Source: CAYYAU01 sp964469765 [NCBI: uncultured Clostridia bacterium]
GTDB taxonomy: Bacteria; UBA6262; WVXT01; CAYYAU01
Reading direction: 5' to 3'
DNA: 13,123 nt
NCBI GenBank assembly: GCA_964469765.1
Contig: CAYYAU010000010.1
Location: 1 to 13,123, forward strand
The position numbers and the translations under genes were made by a program. The notes under the pieces were generated by a model, which saw only the letters and a list, made by a program, of their open reading frames with translations, had not been told where the DNA came from and ran no database searches. Every line of letters begins with the position of its first letter. Position 1 is the first letter of the stretch. Shown here piece by piece: positions 6,219-13,123 of the stretch.

Positions 6219-9200
6219 TTGATTTCATTAAGGAAAATAAACCTTTTTTTTATAATTATAATTCTTTTTCTTTCAACGTTGTGTTATGCACAGGATAAAG
6301 AGCTTCTTGAAAGATTTGATTCATTATTCAAAGGAAAGGGAAGGATTCCTTTTTCATTTGAAGAATGGAAGGAGATTAGAGATAAAAAGGAAAAAAAAGA
6401 GTTTAAAAGAAAAGAAACTATTTTATATAAACTTAAAAGTAAAGAAGTCCTCTTTGAAAAAGAAGAAAAGCCTCCTGTATCCATAGAAAAAACAGGTATA
6501 TACCTGCCTTACGAATCCAAATTAAACATTACTGGCAAGAAAGTTATTTCAATAAAAGGAACAGGTGTTTATTTCTTTAAACCTGAAAAGGAAAGAAGTG
6601 CCTCTGCTCCTACTCCTACAAAAGGATTTGAAATGAATCAAGAGTTACAGGTTAAGATTACAGGTAAGGTGGGAAGGAAGATTACTGTAGAGGTTGATTA
6701 TGATGATACTCAAGAAAACAAAAGAAAGATGTTCATTGTATATAAAGGTGATGAAAATGAGATTTTACAGAACGCTGCGTTTGGAGACATTACATTGGAG
6801 TTGCCCGCAACTGAATTTGTTTCTTATAGGAAAAGTGTCTATGGATTGAAAGCAGATGCAAGATATAAATCATTTAAGCTTATGGGTATTTTTTCTCAGA
6901 CAAAAGGAATCCCAGAATTTAAGAAGTTTACTGGTAAAAGTTCATTTGAAAAACGTTCTCCTGAGACTAATCCATTAAAAGATATTAATTATATTAGCAA
7001 AACCTATTATCGTGTGGATAAAGACCATACACAACTACCCATTGAAGTAGAATCAGAAGTTATTTATCTTGATGACCAGGATGGAACCAATAATGTCAGC
7101 GGTAGCACAATGACAGTAAGAAACATTGAAGATGCAACAGTGTATGAAGGTTATTTTGACAGGCTTAACCGTGGACAAGATTACATTATTGATTATGAAG
7201 AAGGTGTTATAAAGTTTAAAAGGAGCCTTCAACAAAATTATGTTATAGCTATAACTTATAAAGATAATACCTCTACATCTATAACGAGTTATAATCAGGG
7301 TTATCCCTTAATAATAAAAGATGAGAAAGATACATTAAAGTATGAACTTAAGAATTACTATAATTTAGGGAAAAAGAAAATTCTAAGAACAGATTTTATT
7401 ATAAAGCTTCTCAATTCAAATAGAGAAGAGGTTCAAATACCCTCTTATGAGATTGATTATAATGAGGGGATTTTAAGGTTTACCGATGAAAAGCCATTTC
7501 CAGAAGAAGATATATACTCTTCAAATCCAGTTAGTCATTATTACATTTATGTTGAGTATTACTATACAAGAAAGACCTATAATTTAAGGCCAAACATCGT
7601 AGAAGGGAGTGAGAAGATTTCCCTTGATGGGAAACCGTTAAAAAGGGATATTGATTACTTCCTTGATTATGAAAGCGGGTTTATAACATTTTATCATGAA
7701 GATGATATTAAAGCAGATAGTGTAATAGAGATAAACTATGAATATGCGCCTTGGTTAGGGCAATATCAACAAACATTGGTTGGATTAAGAGGGGAGTTTG
7801 CACCTTCTGATGATTTTTTCCTTGGTTCAACATACCTTTATAGTGGTTCGCCAAAACCACAAGAGATTCCTTCTATAAGTTCAACTGCTAAAAGCACAGA
7901 AGTGATAGATATAAACAGTAAGATTTCTCTTTATAAAGGTAAGTATTACCCATTTAATACTAATATTACAGCAGAAGGAGCACAGAGCTCTTTTAATCCT
8001 AATATATCAGGAAAGGCTTTAATTGACAGTATGGAGGGGATAAAGTTAAAGGATGGATTTTCTGTTGATGAAGATGCGTGGCTGGTTGCTTTGACACCTT
8101 CAGGTAATCCTGTTATACAGGATGATTTAATCTGGTATAACGGTGATGAAGAAAAAGTAAGACAGTCCGATGATGAAAAGCAGAGTGTTTTAAGACTTAA
8201 GTACGATTTTACAGAAAATAATGAGCAGGTGTCTATTGTTTATCCAATATCAGAAAGAGGCGTTGATTATAGTAGGAAGGATGAATTTGAGTGTTGGGTC
8301 TATGGAGATGGAAGTAATGTAAAGTTGAGAGTTGATTTAGGTGTAATAAATGAGGATGCAGATCAAGACGGCAACCTTGATACTGAGGATGTAAATGCTA
8401 ATGGTATTTTAAACAGTGGAGAGGATATAGGATGGATATTTAATGGATGGAAAGAAAGAATTGGAGATAATAATGGTAAGATTGATTCTGAAGATTTAGA
8501 TGGAGATGGCATTTTAGATACAATGCCTGATTATGTTGTTACATTTGATACATTTACAGTTACAGATGAGAATGGCAACGAACAGACTGCAGATAGCATT
8601 AGTTGGACCGGAAGAAGAAAACTTGCCTATAAATTAAACATTGATGAGAATGAAACCATAAAGCAGATACGGATTACATTAGAGGGTTCTAAAGGCAAAA
8701 AAGGTGAGATTTGGATTGGTGAAATGGGGGTTGTAGGAAACAAATGGCAAAAAGAGGATGTCACAGGAGAAGGCAGTTTTGAGATAAAGGCTATAAATGG
8801 GATAGATGATAAGGGCTATTATGATTACTTAAGTGCGGATGAAACAAGCGATCATTATAACTCTGAATATAAACATCTCTATGAGAATATTAATTTATAT
8901 TCTTATGAAGAGGAGAATGAACAAGCGCTTGCTCTGATATATAATTTAAAGCAAGATTCAACCGGGTTTGCAACACTTAATTTATCTTCTAAAATTGATA
9001 TATCAAGACATAAGAGCCTTAATTTCTTCCTTTATGGAGATAACAATAATGAAAGATTTATTTTTAGAATAGGAACAGAGAGTGATTATTTTCAATATAA
9101 AACAACTGTTAACTGGCAAGGATGGAAGATAATAAAACTAGAACTGGTTGATTCAGATAAAGATAAAATAGCCGATAGAATTGAAGTACAGAATGGAACC

Positions 9201-11231
9201 CCTGGTGAGATTAATATAATTAACAGTCCAAGTTTATCCAACATTACTGAAGTTAAGGTTGGCATTATAGGTAATAACACATCAGGTGAAGTATGGGTAA
9301 ATGAGATATTCTTAGATGGAGTAAGAAAAAAGATAGGGTATGCTTATAGAGTCAATGTTGATAATGATCTTCCTGGTTGGGGAAGTTTTGGAGGAGGGTA
9401 TAGAAATGTGGATAGAAACTTTGAGACAATCACTACACCAAGTAAGAATCAGGATAGTAAGACCTACAACGGGTATATAAACTTAACAAAGCTTAATATT
9501 TTACCTATATCTGCAAAGGCTTCAAGGTCAATAACAGTAACTCCTCCACATGTTGAGAGCGACCTTGTTAGTGTAAAAGAAGAAGGAACAACTGAGTCCT
9601 GGAATTGGTCAGGAAATGCAACACTTCAGAATATAAAAAATATCCCAAAGATTAGTGGCTCTTATTCTCATGAAGAGAAAGAGTATAATCCTTCAGGATA
9701 TAGTGATGATAGAGATGAGTTTTATTACAGGTATGGAGGTAATGTAAGTTATAGGGTGCCATTACGGATATTTTTTCTTCCAGAAGACCTCTCTTATGGA
9801 TATACAAGAAATGAAAAGAAGGTAAGATATGATAAAGAAGTCCAAGGACATGAGAAATCCTTTGAATGGACGGATAGTTATTCTGGTAGATTAACATTAA
9901 AACCCTTTCCAAAACCATTTCCTCCTTTAACGGTTGTGCCTTCCAGCAGTTATACAGAAGAGAAACAAAAGAAGGAGTATCCTGTAAAAAGCGATAAGTT
10001 TTATGAGAGAATTAAATCAAGAAACTGGGTTTCTGGGATTGATGTATCTATGCGGATATTTCAATGGTTAAATCCAAAATTAAATTACAATGCAACTTTA
10101 GATGAAAACTATAATATTAATATAACAACAGGTTCCTCTGGCAAGGATTTTACGAGAAGTATTAGTGGTAGTGTATTTTTACCACTCAATTTTAATTATA
10201 TACTACCTTGGTTTGGTCCTATTAGGTCCTTATCAATTGATTCAAGCTATAAGATTGAAGATGGTGATAGATATGACGATATTGATGAAACATTTAAAAC
10301 AATTTATCTTCCTTATTTAATAACAAGAGAAGGTAAAGTACTAAATTCAAAATACAAAAAGATTGATGCAATTAAAGAATACTTTAAATCATCTACTTCA
10401 AAGAATACAATAAACCTTTCTTCTTCGTGGAAACCCCTTGATTATATCTCGTTTAAAGGTGTGTTCTACCCATTAAAGACCATTTCAACGAGACTAAACT
10501 ATAATAAGATTGATAGTTTTGAAGAGACAACGGGCACAAAATATACAACAAAAACAAAAATCTTTCCAGATATAGAAACCACAATAAACAGTCTTGAAAA
10601 GATTCCACCCTTTGGTCTATTTACGAAGGATTTCACAATGAAAGGCACATACAAAATGAAGACAATTGATAAAACAGACATCTCAATTTCTACTTCCACA
10701 ACCATAACTGGAAACTGGAAGTTTAGAATTATTAAAGATTTGTTTATCCTTAACGATTTTAGCAGTATTATTGATTATTCATATGATAAAAGCAATACAT
10801 TTGATATCACTCAACAGAAAGTTTCCTCAGAAGGTTATACCAAAACTGTCAGTTCAAGTTTAAGTTTTAGGGTCCTTAATGGGTGGAAATGGATATATAA
10901 ATACTCTTCTTCATATAATAGTAATACAACAAATGAAAAAGAGGAATGGTCTCGGACAATAGACCATAACGTTAAAACCGAAGGGAATGTTAGGATAGGT
11001 TCTTTACCACAACCAGTAACATTAAGATGTGTATTGGATTGGCAAATCAAAAAAAGTTCTGTAGAAAAAGAGAACTTTTCGACTTTGGCTCCTACTGTCT
11101 CTGGAGATTATAGTATTGGAAACTTTGTTCTAACCTTTACGTTGAATGCATCGTATTACCATAGTTATAAACTATCTCAGGATGATTATCTCTCCTATAG
11201 CATATCTGGAACAGGCACGTTAAGGTTTTAG
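6219..11231 (+). CDS. SprA-like giant outer-membrane protein (type IX translocon family)
   Basis: 1670 residues from a TTG start placed behind an AAAAGGG sequence; no in-frame ATG precedes it. A signal peptide spans 1-24 (hydrophobic core 8-22, probable cleavage CYA|QD; no valid lipobox). Residues about 100-235 carry the SprA N-terminal pattern: QELQVKITGKVGRKITVEVDYD (141-162), then GDENEILQNAAFGDITLELP and SVYGLKADARYKSFKLMGIFSQTKG (206-230). Three short repeats of the type DYxxDYxxGxIxF lie at 321-337, 409-427 and 477-497. Asp-rich calcium-loop-like segments occur at 713-735 and 759-767. Two related jelly-roll-like stretches end in GEIWIGEMGVVG (829-840) and GEVWVNEIFLDGVRKKIGYAYR (1023-1044); the latter matches the SprA signature GxVWxNELR. 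Residues about 1050-1670 are rich in alternating beta-strand pattern and end in Phe, as for BAM-inserted barrels. F. johnsoniae SprA, the roughly 2400-residue, 36-strand T9SS translocon, is about 40% longer. Role as a secretion pore is inferred. Confidence 0.82.
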   Translation: MISLRKINLFFIIIILFLSTLCYAQDKELLERFDSLFKGKGRIPFSFEEWKEIRDKKEKKEFKRKETILYKLKSKEVLFEKEEKPPVSIEKTGIYLPYESKLNITGKKVISIKGTGVYFFKPEKERSASAPTPTKGFEMNQELQVKITGKVGRKITVEVDYDDTQENKRKMFIVYKGDENEILQNAAFGDITLELPATEFVSYRKSVYGLKADARYKSFKLMGIFSQTKGIPEFKKFTGKSSFEKRSPETNPLKDINYISKTYYRVDKDHTQLPIEVESEVIYLDDQDGTNNVSGSTMTVRNIEDATVYEGYFDRLNRGQDYIIDYEEGVIKFKRSLQQNYVIAITYKDNTSTSITSYNQGYPLIIKDEKDTLKYELKNYYNLGKKKILRTDFIIKLLNSNREEVQIPSYEIDYNEGILRFTDEKPFPEEDIYSSNPVSHYYIYVEYYYTRKTYNLRPNIVEGSEKISLDGKPLKRDIDYFLDYESGFITFYHEDDIKADSVIEINYEYAPWLGQYQQTLVGLRGEFAPSDDFFLGSTYLYSGSPKPQEIPSISSTAKSTEVIDINSKISLYKGKYYPFNTNITAEGAQSSFNPNISGKALIDSMEGIKLKDGFSVDEDAWLVALTPSGNPVIQDDLIWYNGDEEKVRQSDDEKQSVLRLKYDFTENNEQVSIVYPISERGVDYSRKDEFECWVYGDGSNVKLRVDLGVINEDADQDGNLDTEDVNANGILNSGEDIGWIFNGWKERIGDNNGKIDSEDLDGDGILDTMPDYVVTFDTFTVTDENGNEQTADSISWTGRRKLAYKLNIDENETIKQIRITLEGSKGKKGEIWIGEMGVVGNKWQKEDVTGEGSFEIKAINGIDDKGYYDYLSADETSDHYNSEYKHLYENINLYSYEEENEQALALIYNLKQDSTGFATLNLSSKIDISRHKSLNFFLYGDNNNERFIFRIGTESDYFQYKTTVNWQGWKIIKLELVDSDKDKIADRIEVQNGTPGEINIINSPSLSNITEVKVGIIGNNTSGEVWVNEIFLDGVRKKIGYAYRVNVDNDLPGWGSFGGGYRNVDRNFETITTPSKNQDSKTYNGYINLTKLNILPISAKASRSITVTPPHVESDLVSVKEEGTTESWNWSGNATLQNIKNIPKISGSYSHEEKEYNPSGYSDDRDEFYYRYGGNVSYRVPLRIFFLPEDLSYGYTRNEKKVRYDKEVQGHEKSFEWTDSYSGRLTLKPFPKPFPPLTVVPSSSYTEEKQKKEYPVKSDKFYERIKSRNWVSGIDVSMRIFQWLNPKLNYNATLDENYNINITTGSSGKDFTRSISGSVFLPLNFNYILPWFGPIRSLSIDSSYKIEDGDRYDDIDETFKTIYLPYLITREGKVLNSKYKKIDAIKEYFKSSTSKNTINLSSSWKPLDYISFKGVFYPLKTISTRLNYNKIDSFEETTGTKYTTKTKIFPDIETTINSLEKIPPFGLFTKDFTMKGTYKMKTIDKTDISISTSTTITGNWKFRIIKDLFILNDFSSIIDYSYDKSNTFDITQQKVSSEGYTKTVSSSLSFRVLNGWKWIYKYSSSYNSNTTNEKEEWSRTIDHNVKTEGNVRIGSLPQPVTLRCVLDWQIKKSSVEKENFSTLAPTVSGDYSIGNFVLTFTLNASYYHSYKLSQDDYLSYSISGTGTLRF
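7179..7709 (+). repeat. Three DYxxDYxxGxIxF protein repeats inside the SprA-like gene
   Basis: The encoded protein has DYIIDYEEGVIKFKRSL (7179-7229), SYEIDYNEGILRFTDEKPF (7443-7499) and DIDYFLDYESGFITFYHED (starting at 7647). Spacing is about 88 and 68 residues. Each is followed by a strand of the type xxIxIxYxY, so these look like diverged beta-domain repeats rather than recent DNA duplication: nucleotide identity between the copies is low. Confidence 0.6.
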
Positions 11232-11248
11232 TCTTCAAGATTAGAAAG

Positions 11249-11926
11249 ATGAGATTAAAAGGGTTAATAAGTAAGAATAAAAAGATTCTACAGATAATAC
11301 TCAATTTTCTTTTTCCTCAACAATGTGTTATTTGTGAAAAACTTATCAACTCTAATAAAACCCAATACCTTTGTTCAAGATGTATGCTCTTACTTAATTT
11401 GCATCCCCATGTAGCAAGAAAGGGCATCTTTCTAAAGGAGTGCTGGGCAATTTCCCATCATGAAGGAGTTATAAAAAGGTTAATTCATCTTTTCAAGTAT
11501 CAGAATAAACCTTATTTATCAACATTATTTGGGGAGATTTTGTCTAATTATTTAAAAGAGAATAATCTTTTAAGTTTTGATTTAGTTATGCCTGTCCCAT
11601 TATATAAAAGAAGAAAAGAACAAAGAGGGTATAACCAATCAGAACTTCTTGCAGATGAGGTTTCTAAAAGAACAAATATTCCTGTTGAGAAGAAAACCTT
11701 AAAAAGAGTAAAAAACACAATAAGTCAGTTTCAGTTAAATTCTGAACAGAGAAAAGAAAATATGAAGGATGCGTTTAAAGTAGTAAATAAAGAGTCTGTG
11801 TTTGGCAAAAGAGTGCTTTTAATTGATGATATTTCTACAACAGGTATTACCTTAGAGGAGTGTGCCCGCGTATTAAAGAAAGCAAAAGCAAAAATAGTAT
11901 ATGCCCTTGTAATAAGCCATGGATAA
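11249..11926 (+). CDS. comF: ComF family protein (phosphoribosyltransferase fold)
   Basis: 225 residues, normal length for ComFC/ComF. An N-terminal zinc-finger pattern C26-x2-C29...C42-x2-C45 is followed by the family signature VPLYKRRKEQRGYNQSELLA (116-135). The PRPP-binding loop VLLIDDISTTGITL (189-202) has the acidic pair D193-D194 and the TTG phosphate loop. In naturally competent bacteria ComF is a cytosolic protein needed to take in single-stranded DNA; the fold resembles purine phosphoribosyltransferases, but the reaction is not settled. The gene begins 17 bp after the SprA-like stop with only a weak AGAAAG before the ATG, so it may be read from the same transcript. No other competence gene is visible. 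ComF homologs are widespread outside competent species, so DNA uptake is not proven. Confidence 0.92.
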   Translation: MRLKGLISKNKKILQIILNFLFPQQCVICEKLINSNKTQYLCSRCMLLLNLHPHVARKGIFLKECWAISHHEGVIKRLIHLFKYQNKPYLSTLFGEILSNYLKENNLLSFDLVMPVPLYKRRKEQRGYNQSELLADEVSKRTNIPVEKKTLKRVKNTISQFQLNSEQRKENMKDAFKVVNKESVFGKRVLLIDDISTTGITLEECARVLKKAKAKIVYALVISHG

Positions 11927-11950
11927 TTAAAACTTAAATCCAAAATCCAT

Positions 11951-12031
11951 CCCTGAACCACTTCGGGTGTCAGGGTTTGGGTGAGGAGAACCCTGAACCA
12001 CTTCGGGTATCAGGGTTTGGGGTGAAGAGAA
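11951..12031 (+). repeat. Tandem 40-bp direct repeat with a hairpin in each unit
   Basis: Two adjoining copies (11951-11990 and 11991-12031) differ by one substitution in the hairpin, one in the tail and one inserted G. Each begins with CCCTGA and has the complementary TCAGGG 19 bases further on. In copy 1 the interior adds CAC/GTG pairing around TTCGG with a two-base bulge; in copy 2 one of these pairs is lost (GTG to GTA). The units look like a dispersed intergenic element or a structured RNA element. Confidence 0.8.
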
Positions 12032-12050
12032 CTCTGTTCTGGTTCATCCC
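12020..12050 (+). repeat. Imperfect inverted repeat after the tandem repeat
   Basis: AGAAC (12028-12032) and GTTCT (12036-12040) pair around TCT. Beyond a small internal loop TGAA (12023-12026) pairs with TTCA (12043-12046), and GGG (12020-12022) pairs with CCC (12048-12050) with one bulged T. Together with the two tandem units it gives three successive hairpins in 100 bp. Confidence 0.5.
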
Positions 12051-12160
12051 AAATGTCAAAATAAATTCAAAATCCAAACCCCAAAAATTAGTGCGGTACG
12101 GAGAATATATCACGCATTTTGCGCTTTAACACATTAACGTATTAACACATTAGAACGGTA

Positions 12161-13123
12161 ATGAAAAAGGTAATAATTTTAAGTTTGATTTTATCTATTC
12201 TTTCCCCAGTATTGAATGCAACCACAGTTGGAGAAGGAAGTTATAGAGACGGAGGAGCATCCCCTTCACCACCTGACCCAATATACACCATCATTGAAAA
12301 ACCCATTCCAACCAATGACTGGTGGACATCTGTTATAGTTAGTACTCAACCATATCCTTTATGCGCATACCCTTTGTTCTATGCAGTCTCTTATGGAGGA
12401 AATCATTACAATTATTCTGGTGACTATGGTTTAGAGGTATTTTATCCAGGACAAGGAGATTTCCCTTACAACTACTATAATGGAGAGACAAGTGATAAGG
12501 CAGTAGGAATAAACTACAAAGATAGATTTAAAGATTTCTGTTTAACAACCGGAGGGATGGGACATTCAGACTTTTTCTGTAAAGTTACCGGATTTACAGA
12601 TTGGTCAGTTGATATTCGGTTTTATAAGGATTTATCAACTTATTTTACTGTAACTTTAGGCCATGGATTTCCATTTGGGTATACTGTATTTGAGAAGTGC
12701 AATCCTGTATTAAAGTTCATAGATGGAAGTTTTTCTATTTATCATACTTCAACTACAGATTCTGTTGGAATAAAAATAAAAAACAATGAAAAAAATAAGT
12801 ACTATGGATTTTTTGCTCCGCCTGGTTCAACATGGAGGATATATAAAAGCTCAATTACAGTAGATTTAGGCAGTTCTGAAAATTATTTTTCATTTGCAGT
12901 ACTTCCAGATTCTTCTACCCAAACATTTAATTATTTTTATAAACATGCATATGCATTTATTAGTAACACAAAGGTATCATGGAGTTTTGATGAAGCCAAA
13001 AGTAAACTCACCACAACATATCAAATTACAACAGATTTAGAGAGAGACGATAACAGTTTTTCTAATACGTCTTTAATCTGTCTTTATCCTCATCATTATA
13101 AACACTCATCTAATAGCTTAACT
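12161..13123 (+). CDS. Secreted GH81-type endo-beta-1,3-glucanase, N-terminal part (gene runs off the window)
   Basis: An open frame of 321 codons with no stop before the window edge. Residues 1-20 form a signal peptide (MKK then a hydrophobic stretch, probable cleavage LNA|TT). The mature N-terminus matches the GH81 beta-sandwich domain: PIPTNDWWTS (48-57) followed by YPLCAYPLFY (65-74), then TLGHGFPFGYTVFE (165-178), YFSFAVLPD (242-250) and the LYPHHYKH segment (308-315) near the end of this domain. GH81 enzymes are inverting endo-beta-1,3-glucanases (laminarin, curdlan, callose); their catalytic acids lie in the C-terminal helical domain, which is outside the window, so activity cannot be judged. 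Full family proteins are usually 650 residues or more. No Shine-Dalgarno is visible before the ATG; the start is chosen because it gives the signal peptide. Export is certain in kind, but the final location is unknown. Confidence 0.8.
   Translation, partial: MKKVIILSLILSILSPVLNATTVGEGSYRDGGASPSPPDPIYTIIEKPIPTNDWWTSVIVSTQPYPLCAYPLFYAVSYGGNHYNYSGDYGLEVFYPGQGDFPYNYYNGETSDKAVGINYKDRFKDFCLTTGGMGHSDFFCKVTGFTDWSVDIRFYKDLSTYFTVTLGHGFPFGYTVFEKCNPVLKFIDGSFSIYHTSTTDSVGIKIKNNEKNKYYGFFAPPGSTWRIYKSSITVDLGSSENYFSFAVLPDSSTQTFNYFYKHAYAFISNTKVSWSFDEAKSKLTTTYQITTDLERDDNSFSNTSLICLYPHHYKHSSNSLT

Larger units (their letters stand above)
11927..12160. other. Structured, repeat-bearing intergenic spacer between comF and the GH81 gene
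   Basis: No gene is supportable here. The spacer contains a tandem 40-bp repeat with internal hairpins (11951-12031), an imperfect hairpin directly after it (12020-12050), and a 12-bp near-direct repeat just before the GH81 start (12126-12157). The words TCCAAAATCCA and TTCAAAATCCAAA occur on either side of the repeat (around 11938 and 12066). The hairpins are not followed by T-runs, so I do not call a terminator. Confidence 0.6.

Noticed and set aside
6286-6486. Lys-rich 66-codon plus-strand frame overlapping the start of the SprA-like gene
   Set aside because: It is a frame shadow of a Lys/Glu-rich segment; the overlapping frame has a signal peptide and continues for 1670 codons.
9652-9918. 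88-codon minus-strand open frame within the SprA-like gene
   Set aside because: It is antisense to a continuous coding frame, and its sequence shows no domain or membrane pattern beyond what the opposite strand forces.
11951-12031. CRISPR array
   Set aside because: The two repeat units directly abut, with no unique spacers, and no cas gene is visible.
12036-12055. T-arm-like GGTTCATCCC as part of a tRNA
   Set aside because: No acceptor, D-arm or anticodon arm can be built around it; it is explained by the imperfect inverted repeat.
12113-12127. CGCA-TTT-TGCG hairpin followed by CTTT before the GH81 gene
   Set aside because: The stem is only four base pairs with a poor T-run; too weak to call a terminator or operator.
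12119-12147. TTGCGC...TTAACA as a promoter for the GH81 gene
   Set aside because: The -10 matches TATAAT at few positions, and initiation would fall almost at the start codon.

Overview
The window reads as chromosomal DNA of an AT-rich (roughly one third G+C by eye) diderm bacterium. An LptF/LptG pair and a very large predicted outer-membrane barrel protein show that it has an outer membrane. The largest gene (6219-11231) belongs to the SprA family, best known as the translocon of the Bacteroidota type IX secretion system (T9SS). The expression signals do not look like Bacteroidota: there are strong purine-rich Shine-Dalgarno sequences, GTG and TTG starts, and plain TTG.../TATAAT promoter-like elements. 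I infer an uncultured or candidate-phylum lineage that carries a SprA-like protein, and I cannot name it with confidence.

Layout. Positions 1-288 are non-coding, with a terminator-like hairpin and then a good promoter. Next comes a forward three-gene cluster: a stand-alone left-handed beta-helix protein carrying the GlmU acetyltransferase signature (289-1113), GlmM phosphoglucosamine mutase (1118-2467) and glutamyl-tRNA synthetase GltX (2484-3893). The first two act on consecutive steps of UDP-GlcNAc synthesis, the precursor of peptidoglycan and lipid A. Running toward this cluster on the minus strand, with only 13 bp between stop codons, is an overlapping lptF-lptG pair (6071-3907) that encodes the inner-membrane permease for lipopolysaccharide export.

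A 147-bp divergent intergenic region (6072-6218) separates lptF from the SprA-like gene. It holds back-to-back promoters arranged around two abutting perfect inverted repeats. The 1670-residue SprA-like protein has a signal peptide, the conserved SprA N-terminal region, three short beta-repeat motifs, calcium-loop-like Asp-rich segments, two related jelly-roll-like domains and a beta-rich C-terminal half ending in Phe. A ComF-type phosphoribosyltransferase-fold gene follows 17 bp later (11249-11926).

After comF comes a 234-bp spacer (11927-12160). It carries a tandem 40-bp repeat in which each unit folds into a hairpin, plus a further imperfect hairpin and a short direct repeat. The window ends inside a secreted GH81-type beta-1,3-glucanase gene (12161 to beyond 13123).

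The common theme is the cell envelope: amino-sugar precursor synthesis, LPS transport, a giant outer-membrane translocon-like protein and a secreted glycoside hydrolase. GltX and ComF are housekeeping or uptake genes placed among them. Whether the SprA-like protein works as a secretion translocon here, and whether the GH81 enzyme is a substrate, cannot be decided from this window.
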